Shown here in pieces: positions 15,706 through 23,785 of a stretch of 64,000 nucleotides of DNA. The stretch spans positions 248,001-312,000 of the forward strand of contig WGMS01000001.1 of NCBI GenBank assembly GCA_016124935.1, written 5' to 3'. This DNA is from a bacterium (GTDB lineage: Bacteria; Cyanobacteriota; Vampirovibrionia; Obscuribacterales; Obscuribacteraceae). Position 1 is the stretch's first letter, and the number at the start of each line of letters is the position of its first letter. Both the position numbers and the translations under genes were made by a program. The notes below the pieces were generated by a model. The model made no database searches and was not told the origin of the DNA. It worked only from the letters and a program-made list of their open reading frames with translations.

Positions 15706-18018
15706 TCACTTACTGGAACTAGTCTCTCTCTTTCTTACGGTGGCGAGAAATGCGAGGATATAGAGCGCACCGGCTATATAAAACAGCGATTTATAGCCGA
15801 AATAAAGAGCGTTGTATTCTAAGAAGCCGCCCAGCATAGCGCCCAGCAAATTGGAGGCCAGGGCGATAGAGACGGAGCGAGCCGATAGAACCGCCCGGGA
15901 GAAGGCTAGACCGGAGAAGAAGAGAGGCAGAGTCATAGCCAGGGTCATAAGGAGCCTTTCGTTGACAGCGCTCAGTCCCTGTAGAATGGGCGCATCGACT
16001 ATCCAGATGCCGAAGCCGAGAGAGGCGAGGATAAGAAGATAGATGACGATCTCGGGAATTTTTACCTTATAGAGAATAAGCAGATTAGCCAGGAAGGCAA
16101 GGATTAAAATAGCGGCGATGACCACACTGGTGACTATCCAGGTACTGCCGAAAACCAGAGCCAGCTGGGCGATACTCTTGGTCTCCACCAGCATGAAACC
16201 GGAGCCTAGAAAGAAACAGCTGGCTGAATATTCTCTGACTTTGACACCGGAGAAGTGACTGAGCAGAAAGTAGGAGACCACGAAAAGGGCCAGGATAACG
16301 GCCATGTATGAGAAAGGGTAGCTCTTTTCGAAGATGAACAGAAATGGCCAGTCGTCGGTGGAGACCACCTGGCCTACGGAGGTCCGAGTGAACTCTTCGG
16401 TCAAATCCTGGAAAGTAGGTGTTTCCGAAGGAGGCTTGAGCCCTTCTCCCACCAGGAAAGTGAAGCCGGCGTCCCAGTTGGTGCGGTAGACATAAGGAGT
16501 GAGATCGGGGAAGGTCTCTTTCAACATACGAAAGATTTTCGGTCCCATAGAAGGATAGATACAGGCGGCCATGCTGATCGCTCCGCCGTCGGCGAGCTTC
16601 TCTTTGGCTTCGTTAAATGCTTCCTGGGTCCATACATAACTATCCATGCGCATCCCGGCAGAGTTGCCCGACATGAGCGTGGCGGAATCTAATAAGCCGT
16701 ATACTATTAAGTCATATTTTTTATCGGTTCGTCGGATGAAAGAGCGAGCGTCATCGTTATGAACTTCTACCCGGGCGTCGGCGTAGGGCCGCTCCGGATG
16801 CAGATGTCTGCCGACTTCTATTATTACCGGGTCTATCTCCACAGCATCCACATGCTCGGCACCATTTCTCAAGGCGGCGGCCACGTCGTTGCCGCTGCCG
16901 CTGCCCACTATCAATACATTCTTGGGGCTTGGTTTGAATAGATAAGCGAGGTTGTAGTACTCGGCAAGAGGCTTGGAAGAATCGTTTCTGGCAAGCGCCT
17001 CCGGGCGCAGATCGAGCATGCTCTGGAACCAGGTGTTATTGGAGAACAAGCGCGGATTCTCAGGCTCCATCATCACGCTGATTATTTGATAAGGCGAGTG
17101 ATAGTCGACCCGGAAGTAATTGAGGGGAACAGCCAGGAAAGCGATGGCGACAATGCCCGCTATGGCGTTGAGAAGGAGCGCTCTTGAAGAACGAAGAAAG
17201 GGGAAAACAGCGACAACTATCAATGCGAACCAAAGCGAAGGTGGAGTCCAGAGATAGGAGATAAGCACGATGATGGCGATGCCTACCAGGCTGCCTGCGA
17301 GGTTCCAGCTGTATGCCACCAGCTTCTCCCTCTTTTCCATTAAACGAGAAGCGAGCTGACCGAAAGGGATGAAAGCCAGGGCATTGAGGACGAAAAAGAA
17401 AGTGAGCAGGCCGAAGGACATCATCCTGTCCGGGATGGCACTGGCGTTGTAGAGCCCCATGGTGGCCTGTTCGGAGGTGGGGTTGAGGAGCATGAAATTG
17501 AGGTCGAAGAGCCGGAGCAGACAGTTGCCGGCAATAATTTGCAAAGCGAGCAGTGGAACCGCCAGTGGTGTGCTCAGGTTTCTGGTCCGGCCGGCATCAC
17601 CTGTTTTCAGGGAGTAGCCGATACCGAGGCCTAGAAAACAGGAGAGCAAAGATATGTTCTTGAAGTGGGCGAAGAGCTGGAAGGCATCAGCCTGCATGCG
17701 AATGATCACGAGTTCGGCGAACATTCCCAGTCCGGCAGCCAGAGCGATTGCCGCGGCAAGATAGCGAGACTTCGAATCGATACTGTCGATAAAATCAGTA
17801 TGCTCGCGGCATACTTCTTTGAGCCATCCGAACCAACCCGGCGCGCGCTCCCAGATTCGAAAGACCGAATAAGCCAGGATGACAGCGAGCACGACCAGAA
17901 TAGTTATCGGTCCCTGGTCGTCCTTATTGTCTTTCAATCGACAGGCAAGCCCGAATAGAAAGCTGCCCAGACTGAGGGACAGGATGACGAATGCGGGTTT
18001 AAGAAGCTTCCAGGGCAA
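15706..18018 (-). CDS. Polytopic membrane protein with spermidine-synthase-like methyltransferase-fold domain
   Basis: A 770-residue protein starting at TTG. About nine membrane helices occupy residues 1-300, a soluble Rossmann domain lies at about 360-540, and further helices fill 555-765. The soluble part shows the aminopropyltransferase/SAM-binding pattern 'VLIVGSGSGNDVAAAL', 'VDAVEIDPVIIEVG' and 'VEVHNDDARSFI'. The spermidine-synthase catalytic block (usually D-x-x-D-P) reads 'YDLIVYGLLDSATL', so classical polyamine synthesis is doubtful. Similar membrane-fused proteins are commonly annotated as spermidine synthase without proof. OmpH and ppdK lie upstream on the same strand. Confidence 0.8.
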   Translation of the reverse strand: MPWKLLKPAFVILSLSLGSFLFGLACRLKDNKDDQGPITILVVLAVILAYSVFRIWERAPGWFGWLKEVCREHTDFIDSIDSKSRYLAAAIALAAGLGMFAELVIIRMQADAFQLFAHFKNISLLSCFLGLGIGYSLKTGDAGRTRNLSTPLAVPLLALQIIAGNCLLRLFDLNFMLLNPTSEQATMGLYNASAIPDRMMSFGLLTFFFVLNALAFIPFGQLASRLMEKREKLVAYSWNLAGSLVGIAIIVLISYLWTPPSLWFALIVVAVFPFLRSSRALLLNAIAGIVAIAFLAVPLNYFRVDYHSPYQIISVMMEPENPRLFSNNTWFQSMLDLRPEALARNDSSKPLAEYYNLAYLFKPSPKNVLIVGSGSGNDVAAALRNGAEHVDAVEIDPVIIEVGRHLHPERPYADARVEVHNDDARSFIRRTDKKYDLIVYGLLDSATLMSGNSAGMRMDSYVWTQEAFNEAKEKLADGGAISMAACIYPSMGPKIFRMLKETFPDLTPYVYRTNWDAGFTFLVGEGLKPPSETPTFQDLTEEFTRTSVGQVVSTDDWPFLFIFEKSYPFSYMAVILALFVVSYFLLSHFSGVKVREYSASCFFLGSGFMLVETKSIAQLALVFGSTWIVTSVVIAAILILAFLANLLILYKVKIPEIVIYLLILASLGFGIWIVDAPILQGLSAVNERLLMTLAMTLPLFFSGLAFSRAVLSARSVSIALASNLLGAMLGGFLEYNALYFGYKSLFYIAGALYILAFLATVRKRETSSSK

Positions 18019-18113
18019 GCGCGGATACTCTGTGATTAGATAACCAGATCATATTACCCGTTAATAAGGGAAATTAAATCCGGCTGTCGAAGCCTGGTTC
18101 CTTGACTGCGTAT

Positions 18114-18671
18114 CTACTTGGCAGAAGAACCGTCCGGTCGCAATTTGGCTATCACTTCCCGGGTGACGTCTATGCCGTTATCCAGAAATTTCTGACCACC
18201 GGCAAATATAGATTGTCCATCGACTATTATGTCCAGACCCTTCTCTTTTGCCACTGCGTTTACCGACTGGGCTATTGCTACCCTGACCTGATTCTCCTGG
18301 GTCTGAAGCAACTGGGCAAGGGCTTGCTGCTTGGCGTTGATCTTGGTCTGAGAGATTTCGATATGTTTCTTGATCTCATCTTCTGGTTTCTTATCTTCTT
18401 TGAGTTTCTGAAGCGCCTCGTTGAGACTGCGAGCCTCTTCGCGTAACTGGGCCTCGGCCTGGGCTTTCAATATTTCAGAGTTGGCAGCCTGGGGAAAGTT
18501 TGCTTTTACCATTCCAAGATTTAGATAGCCGATTTTGACGGTAACCGGCGAAGGTCCGGAGGACGTTGATTGTCCCTGGGCCTGAGCGTCCATCGCCGAC
18601 AAGCTACAGAGAGCGATCAGAAGGGCTGTACCCCGGGTAAGAGGCTTGTATAGTCTAGAAAAAATTCTCAC
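18114..18671 (-). CDS. OmpH/Skp-family periplasmic chaperone
   Basis: A 185-residue protein from a GTG with AAGGA about nine bases upstream. A signal peptide ends near 'MDAQAQ'. The mature protein has the OmpH core: beta strand 'KIGYLNLGMV', a long coiled-coil hairpin (about 65-130, rich in Lys, Glu and Gln), then 'VNAVAKEKGLDIIVDGQSIF' and 'GIDVTREVIAKL'. Skp trimers hold unfolded outer-membrane proteins in the periplasm, so this supports an outer membrane. bamA and lpxD, frequent neighbours elsewhere, are absent here; instead it sits between ppdK and the spermidine-synthase-like gene. Confidence 0.9.
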   Translation of the reverse strand: MRIFSRLYKPLTRGTALLIALCSLSAMDAQAQGQSTSSGPSPVTVKIGYLNLGMVKANFPQAANSEILKAQAEAQLREEARSLNEALQKLKEDKKPEDEIKKHIEISQTKINAKQQALAQLLQTQENQVRVAIAQSVNAVAKEKGLDIIVDGQSIFAGGQKFLDNGIDVTREVIAKLRPDGSSAK

Positions 18672-18737
18672 AGCAAAATTTCCTTCAAATTACGAATGCG
18701 GATTCATTATACAAAATTTCCTGAGCTCGACTCTCTA

Positions 18738-21542
18738 TCAGCGAGAATCCGCCTTGATCAAGCCTGCATTGCCGCTATCGGCCAGGACCGATGCCTGGGC
18801 GGCGGCCAGCCGTGCCACAGGCACTCTGTAGGGCGAGCAGCTCACATAGTTGAGACCGAGGCTATCGGCAAAGGCGATGGACTGGGGTTCACCGCCGTGT
18901 TCGCCGCAGATGCCCAGTTTGATGTCGGGCTTTGTAGATTGCCCGTATTCCACCGCCATCTTCATGAGCTTACCCACTCCCTCAAAATCGAGGACCTCGA
19001 AGGGATTCTCTTGAAGGATTTTCACTTTCTCGCCATCTTCGGTATCCACTCCATCGAGATAGCGATGCAGGAACTTGCCTTCGGCGTCATCCCTGCTATA
19101 GCCGAAGGTCATCTGGGTGAGGTCATTGGTGCCGAAACTGAAGAACTCGGCATGTTCGGCTATCTTATTAGCGGTCAGACAGGCGCGCGGAATCTCGATC
19201 ATGGTGCCGAACTTATAGTCTATTTCGACACCGGCTTTCTTCATTACCGTCATGGCTACGGACTCGAGCTCCTGGCGAGCCACTTTCAGCTCGTTTACGT
19301 GGCCGACTAGCGGTATCATGATCTCGGGCAAGACTTTGATACCACGGCCGGCGACATCGATGGCCGCTTCAAATATTGCTTCGACCTGCATTTCGGTAAT
19401 CTCCGGATAGAGAAGCCCGAGGCGACAACCGCGCAAGCCCATCATCGGATTGGACTCCTGCATGCTCTCCACCGTCTGCAACAGTGCTTCTTTACGCTTC
19501 AAATCGGCACCGCTTTCGCCTCTTGCTTTGGAAGTGGCGATCTCTTCGATAAGACCCTCGAGATCTGGCAAAAACTCGTGAAGAGGCGGGTCGAGCAGTC
19601 GGATGGTGACGGGCAGTCCGTCCATCGCCTCAAAGATTCCGATAAAGTCTTGCTTCTGCATGGGCAAGAGTTTATCAAGGGCAACTATCCGATCCTGACG
19701 ATTGCCTGACATGATCATGGTCTGAACCACAGGAAGCCGGTCCTGGCTCATGAACATGTGCTCGGTGCGGCACAGTCCGATGCCCTGGGCGCCGAACTCC
19801 CTGGCCAGTTTGGCATCAGCAGGAGTATCGGCATTTGTTCTGATTAAAAGTCTTCGACGGCGATCAGCCCAGCTCAGAAGGGTGGAGAACTCCCCGGAGA
19901 AAGCCGGGTCGTGGGTTTCTATCGCCCCTTCGAAAATCTCGCCGGTGGTACCGTCAATGGAGACAGTATCGCCTTTCTTTACGCATTTGGCTCCAACATG
20001 AAACTGTTGATTGGCCATGTCGATCTTCAACTGTTCGCAGCCGGCGACACAGGGTTTACCCATGCCTCTCGCCACAACTGCCGCGTGGGATGTCATGCCG
20101 CCACGGCTGGTGATCACACCCTGGGCGGCGACGATGCCGTGGATATCGTCAGGGCAGGTCTCCACCCTTACGAGAATGACCTTTTCCCCTTTGCCGGCCA
20201 GTTGCTCGGCTTCGGTGGGGTCGAAGACCACTTGACCGATTGACGCGCCCGGGGAAGCATTGAGGCCGGTTGCCAGGTGACGACCACTCTCTTTGGCGGC
20301 GCGTTTGTCTTCTTCCCTGAAGCTGGGTAGCAGAAGTTGATTGAGCTGGCCGGCATCGACCCTGAGCAGAGCTTCATCTTCGCTGATTATCCCTTCCTGA
20401 CAGAGATCAACCGCCACTTTGACCGCACAGGCAGCGGTTCTCTTCCCTGTACGGGTCTGGAGCAAATAGAGCTTACCGCGCTCCACAGTGAATTCGATAT
20501 CCTGCATGTCCCGATAATGCTTTTCGAGGCGCTCGACGTTCGAGAGCAACTCTTCATAGACCTGAGGCATTTCCTCTTTCAATTTATCTATCTTGTGCGG
20601 AGTGCGAACCCCGGCCACAACATCCTCACCCTGGGCTTTGACCAGGTACTCACCGTAGAGAACTTTCTCTCCTGTACTCGGGTTGCGGGTAAAGCAGACC
20701 CCGGTGGCGGAGTCATTGTCGAAGTTTCCAAATACCATGGACTGTACATTCACGGCTGTTCCGAGATTGTGATCGATTTTATGGAGATTGCGATAATAAA
20801 CGGCTCTATTATTGTTCCAGGATTTAAACACCGCCTCAATAGCGCCGGTGAGTTGCTCTTTTACATCCTGGGGAAAGTTCGTGCCGGTAAGTTCTTTGAC
20901 GCGGGTCTCGAACTTTTTGACCAGGTCCTTTAAATCTGCCGCTTTTAAATCCGCATCGTATTTGATACCAAGAGACTCTTTCTTATCCTCTAAAATATAT
21001 TCGAGCTCGTCTTTGGCGACGCCGAGCACTACATTGCTGTACATCTGGATGAAGCGTCGATAGCTGTCATAGGCGAATCGCTCATTCTCTGTTGATCGGG
21101 CCAGAGCCTCCACCGTTTTATCATTTAAACCCAGGTTGAGAATAGTGTCCATCATGCCGGGCATGGAGAATTTCGCCCCGGAGCGGACAGAGAGCAAAAG
21201 CGGCTTTTCGAGATCGCCGAGCCTTCGATCAAGTTGTTTTTCGATCTGAGTAAGTTCTTCAAAAACTTCCTGCATCAATTTCTCCGGCATTTTAACACTA
21301 CCGGAGGAGGACCCGGAAAGAGATTTGGAATACTCGCGGCAAGAGAGAGTAAGAATTGTCAGACCTGGTGGAACGTTTACTCCGCTGGCAGTCATCTGAG
21401 CAAGGCCGGCGCCTTTGCCGCCAAGATAATCTTTCATCTCAGAATCATCATCTTCAAAGAGCTTGAAAGCATCCGCGAAAGAGAAGACCCTCCGGGAGCC
21501 TATTTTTTCCATCACGTCGCTCTTTTCTGTTGTGCTTAGCAT
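18738..21542 (-). CDS. ppdK: Pyruvate, phosphate dikinase
   Basis: Interconverts pyruvate, ATP and phosphate with PEP, AMP and pyrophosphate in the cytoplasm. The 934 residues have the usual three parts: N-terminal ATP-grasp ('YLGGKGAGLAQMTASGV', 'ARSTENERFAYDSYRRF', 'CFTRNPSTGE'), the swivelling phosphohistidine domain ('GGMTSHAAVVARGMGKP', with the regulated Thr two residues before the catalytic His), and the C-terminal PEP/pyruvate barrel ('GLCRTEHMF', 'FGTNDLTQMTFG', 'GICGEHGGEP' with the catalytic Cys). A GGAGAGA precedes the ATG. The gene for its dedicated regulator lies 104 bases upstream on the same strand. Confidence 0.97.
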   Translation of the reverse strand: MLSTTEKSDVMEKIGSRRVFSFADAFKLFEDDDSEMKDYLGGKGAGLAQMTASGVNVPPGLTILTLSCREYSKSLSGSSSGSVKMPEKLMQEVFEELTQIEKQLDRRLGDLEKPLLLSVRSGAKFSMPGMMDTILNLGLNDKTVEALARSTENERFAYDSYRRFIQMYSNVVLGVAKDELEYILEDKKESLGIKYDADLKAADLKDLVKKFETRVKELTGTNFPQDVKEQLTGAIEAVFKSWNNNRAVYYRNLHKIDHNLGTAVNVQSMVFGNFDNDSATGVCFTRNPSTGEKVLYGEYLVKAQGEDVVAGVRTPHKIDKLKEEMPQVYEELLSNVERLEKHYRDMQDIEFTVERGKLYLLQTRTGKRTAACAVKVAVDLCQEGIISEDEALLRVDAGQLNQLLLPSFREEDKRAAKESGRHLATGLNASPGASIGQVVFDPTEAEQLAGKGEKVILVRVETCPDDIHGIVAAQGVITSRGGMTSHAAVVARGMGKPCVAGCEQLKIDMANQQFHVGAKCVKKGDTVSIDGTTGEIFEGAIETHDPAFSGEFSTLLSWADRRRRLLIRTNADTPADAKLAREFGAQGIGLCRTEHMFMSQDRLPVVQTMIMSGNRQDRIVALDKLLPMQKQDFIGIFEAMDGLPVTIRLLDPPLHEFLPDLEGLIEEIATSKARGESGADLKRKEALLQTVESMQESNPMMGLRGCRLGLLYPEITEMQVEAIFEAAIDVAGRGIKVLPEIMIPLVGHVNELKVARQELESVAMTVMKKAGVEIDYKFGTMIEIPRACLTANKIAEHAEFFSFGTNDLTQMTFGYSRDDAEGKFLHRYLDGVDTEDGEKVKILQENPFEVLDFEGVGKLMKMAVEYGQSTKPDIKLGICGEHGGEPQSIAFADSLGLNYVSCSPYRVPVARLAAAQASVLADSGNAGLIKADSR

Positions 21543-21646
21543 CTTCTCTCTCCTTGACTTATAGAGGTCTGTAGGTCGCCTGAATTATTGATTCCGTTGT
21601 AAAACACCAATCTGATTTGGGGCTAAATAAAAATTCCCGGGTCTAT

Positions 21647-22498
21647 CTATTGTCGAAGATGGAGATAGACCTCGCTTGAGATCTCTTCGATGGCTTTAGC
21701 CGAAACATCGATGATATGACACTTCAACTCTCTGAATGTCTTTCTTGCGTAGCGGACTTCTTCGCGAATTCTGTCCAGATCGGCATAGTCATTAACGCCG
21801 GGCATCTTCAACGACTGGGCCCTGGCGGAGCGAATCTCTTGCAGCAGTACCGGCTCCAGATGAAGTCCGACAATCCGTCTGGATGGCACCTGATATAGAT
21901 TGAGAGGGGGATCAACACCATAGACCAGGGGAACGTTGGCTGCTTTGAGACCGTAGTGGTGGGCAAGATAGATACAGTTCGGAGTCTTACTTGTTCTGGA
22001 GACTCCGATTAAAATGACATCCGCTTCGAGCAGACCGTCGGGATTTTTACCGTCATCGAAGCGAATAGCGAATTCGAGTGCCTCGATCCTTCGATAGTAG
22101 CTTTCATCGAGTAGATGAAGTCTGCCAGGTTGAGAAAGCGGGGTTTGCCCGGTGAGTTGGGAGACCTTATCAATTAAACTACCGAGCAAATCGATGGTGG
22201 CGATGTTGTACTTTCGCGCTTCTCGCTCAAGGGTTTCGCGATACTCCGGAAGAACCAGGGTGTAAGCGATAACAGCTTTATCGCCCGAGACCTCGCGCAC
22301 CAGGGACTCAATCTGCTTGAGCGTTTTTACCTGGGGCAGGCGATAGATAGAGGCTCGACCTGGCGGGAACTGGACAACCGCAGCGCGAGCAACCGACTCG
22401 GCAGTCTCCCCGCTCGAATCTGAAAGGGTGAAAATAATCAGCTCACGATGATCATCCCGGGAATCTCTTAATTTATCGGAGTTGGCAATCTCTTTCAA
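21647..22498 (-). CDS. PPDK regulatory protein (DUF299 bifunctional kinase/pyrophosphorylase)
   Basis: A 283-residue DUF299 protein. The N-terminal part shows 'IIFTLSDSSGETAESVARAA', and the P-loop is 'GVSRTSKTPNCIYLA', with 'GLKAANVPLV' and 'RIEALEFAIRFDDG' also typical. These enzymes inactivate PPDK or PEP synthase by ADP-dependent phosphorylation of a Thr next to the catalytic His, and reverse this with phosphate. Its position directly upstream of ppdK identifies PPDK as the target and indicates post-translational control of pyruvate/PEP flux. It starts at TTG (22498); no ATG gives a full-length N-terminus. Confidence 0.93.
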   Translation of the reverse strand: MKEIANSDKLRDSRDDHRELIIFTLSDSSGETAESVARAAVVQFPPGRASIYRLPQVKTLKQIESLVREVSGDKAVIAYTLVLPEYRETLEREARKYNIATIDLLGSLIDKVSQLTGQTPLSQPGRLHLLDESYYRRIEALEFAIRFDDGKNPDGLLEADVILIGVSRTSKTPNCIYLAHHYGLKAANVPLVYGVDPPLNLYQVPSRRIVGLHLEPVLLQEIRSARAQSLKMPGVNDYADLDRIREEVRYARKTFRELKCHIIDVSAKAIEEISSEVYLHLRQ

Positions 22499-22702
22499 AG
22501 CAGGTAGCCGGATCGAAAGCGGAAGTTAACTAGGGAAGCTATTTTTACCATGGCAGCCTGAGACCACCTGGATATAGTCTAGATATCTTTATTTCTCTGA
22601 CTTCGTCCGAAAAGATGATTCTTGCACCAGAGTCCTGCTGACATCCATAAAAAAGAAGGGGACAGATTACAAACATCGATAAAATCAGTTGAGAGAGATA
22701 AA

Positions 22703-22732
22703 ATGAATAAGCTTTCAGCTGAAAGTTCTTAA
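22703..22732 (+). promoter_or_regulatory. Nine-codon leader ORF overlapping a 14-bp palindrome
   Basis: After GAGAGAGATAAA there is an ATG-initiated ORF of nine codons (MNKLSAESS) ending six bases before the ATG of the ACP-like gene. Inside it lies the perfect palindrome CTTTCAGCTGAAAG (22712-22725). The downstream gene has no clear Shine-Dalgarno of its own. Leader-peptide coupling or an operator are both possible; this is inference from sequence alone. Confidence 0.35.
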
Positions 22733-22738
22733 AAGCAA

Positions 22739-23128
22739 ATGAGTAATTCGGTGTTAAAAAACGACAAGAGCTTTAGTCTGCTATTCTGGGGTTTCTTGAT
22801 CCTGGCAGGCTGCCTGGTGGCGCTCAAAGAGCATCATCAAGAAGACAACTCGAATATTCTAGTTCTTTTCGACAAGACGAGAGAAGCGATCTCGCAGCAA
22901 AAGAAAGTCCCCGTCGACCAGATAACTTTGAAGTCTAAGTTTAATAGGGACCTTAACTTTCAGGACCTCGACCAGGATACCCTTGCGCTCCAATTGAATA
23001 AGAAGATGGGAATAGATCTGGATTTGAATGTTTTCAGAAAGCTGGAAACCGTGGGTGAAGCAGTCGACTACATAAGAACACGAATGGAATTGAAACACGA
23101 AAAATCCGGCTCTAAAAATGGCAAATAG
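22739..23128 (+). CDS. Membrane-anchored acyl-carrier-protein-like domain lacking the phosphopantetheine Ser
   Basis: A 129-residue protein with one N-terminal membrane helix (about 13-30, including a Cys in 'LILAGC' that could be a lipobox) and an ACP-like four-helix domain at about 42-113. 'VPVDQITLKSKFNRDLNFQD' aligns with the ACP helix I-II region, and 'KLETVGEAVDYI' matches the usual C-terminal 'TVGDAVDYI'. The invariant DSL serine position is Asp76 ('DLNFQDLDQ'), so it cannot carry a 4'-phosphopantetheine arm. It probably acts as a binding module. Its end overlaps the GNAT gene by 11 bases, so the two are coupled. Confidence 0.72.
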   Translation: MSNSVLKNDKSFSLLFWGFLILAGCLVALKEHHQEDNSNILVLFDKTREAISQQKKVPVDQITLKSKFNRDLNFQDLDQDTLALQLNKKMGIDLDLNVFRKLETVGEAVDYIRTRMELKHEKSGSKNGK

Positions 23129-23678
23129 TATCAGTTCGATGAAAGTAAAAATAAGGCATTCGGAAGAGACTGATCTCGAGGCGATTTTAACGATTCACAA
23201 AAAGGCATTCGGAAGAGATGCGGAGAGCAATTTAGTAAAAGAGATTCTGGTTGCCGGTCAAAAAGACAAAGAGCTTTCCTTGATAGCTTACAAGGAGAGC
23301 GCGCCAGATGAACTAGATGTACCAGAGGTACTACTCGGACATATTTTGCTGAGCCGCGTGAGGCTTACCGATTCAAAAAGTGAGAAAGTGTTAGCGCTGG
23401 CACCACTGGCGGTTTTACCGGAGGCACAAAATTCAGGGATAGGTTCAGCGCTGGTAAGTGCATCTATCAACCAGGCAAACGAATTAGGCTACGCCGCGAT
23501 CATAGCCCTGGGAGATGGGGACTATTACGGACGCTTCGGATTCGAAGTGTCAAGTATTTTTGGCATCTATCCGCCGTTTGAAGTAGCCCGACAGAACTTT
23601 CGAATAAAGACTCTTGCCACTTTCGATAAAACTTTGAAAGGTACGGTAATTTATCCGGAAACTTTCAACTCCGTCTAA
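23118..23678 (+). CDS. GNAT-family N-acetyltransferase (YhbS-like)
   Basis: A 186-residue acetyltransferase. The N-terminus 'VKIRHSEETDLEAILTIHKKAF' and acetyl-CoA-binding block 'LAPLAVLPEAQNSGIGSALV', followed by 'GYAAIIALGDGDYYGRFGFE', match the YhbS/COG3153 subgroup. The substrate is unknown; relatives acetylate small molecules or tRNA-like or protein amines. Overlap with the ACP-like gene (11 bases) suggests joint expression. An internal ATG at 23139 is an alternative start. A strong palindromic terminator follows the stop. Confidence 0.88.
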   Translation: MANSISSMKVKIRHSEETDLEAILTIHKKAFGRDAESNLVKEILVAGQKDKELSLIAYKESAPDELDVPEVLLGHILLSRVRLTDSKSEKVLALAPLAVLPEAQNSGIGSALVSASINQANELGYAAIIALGDGDYYGRFGFEVSSIFGIYPPFEVARQNFRIKTLATFDKTLKGTVIYPETFNSV

Positions 23679-23691
23679 CCATCACACTTCC

Positions 23692-23721
23692 AAAAATTCA
23701 ACCGATATCGGTTGAATTTTT
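23692..23721. terminator. Perfect 30-bp palindrome, probable rho-independent terminator
   Basis: The sequence AAAAATTCAACCGAT and its exact reverse complement abut at 23692-23721. As RNA this forms a long stem around GATATC with A- and U-tracts on either side, so it can terminate in either orientation. It lies 14 bases after the GNAT stop and about 65 bases before the next gene. Confidence 0.65.
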
Positions 23722-23785
23722 AATTCGATTTGATTGCTGAACTTTTTGCCGCTGATCTTCGTTTATGAATCAGGGAGAAAAGAAG

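Noticed and set aside
15706-18018. Naming the membrane SAM-binding protein speE
   Set aside because: The catalytic Asp block of spermidine synthase is not present and the protein is mostly membrane-embedded.
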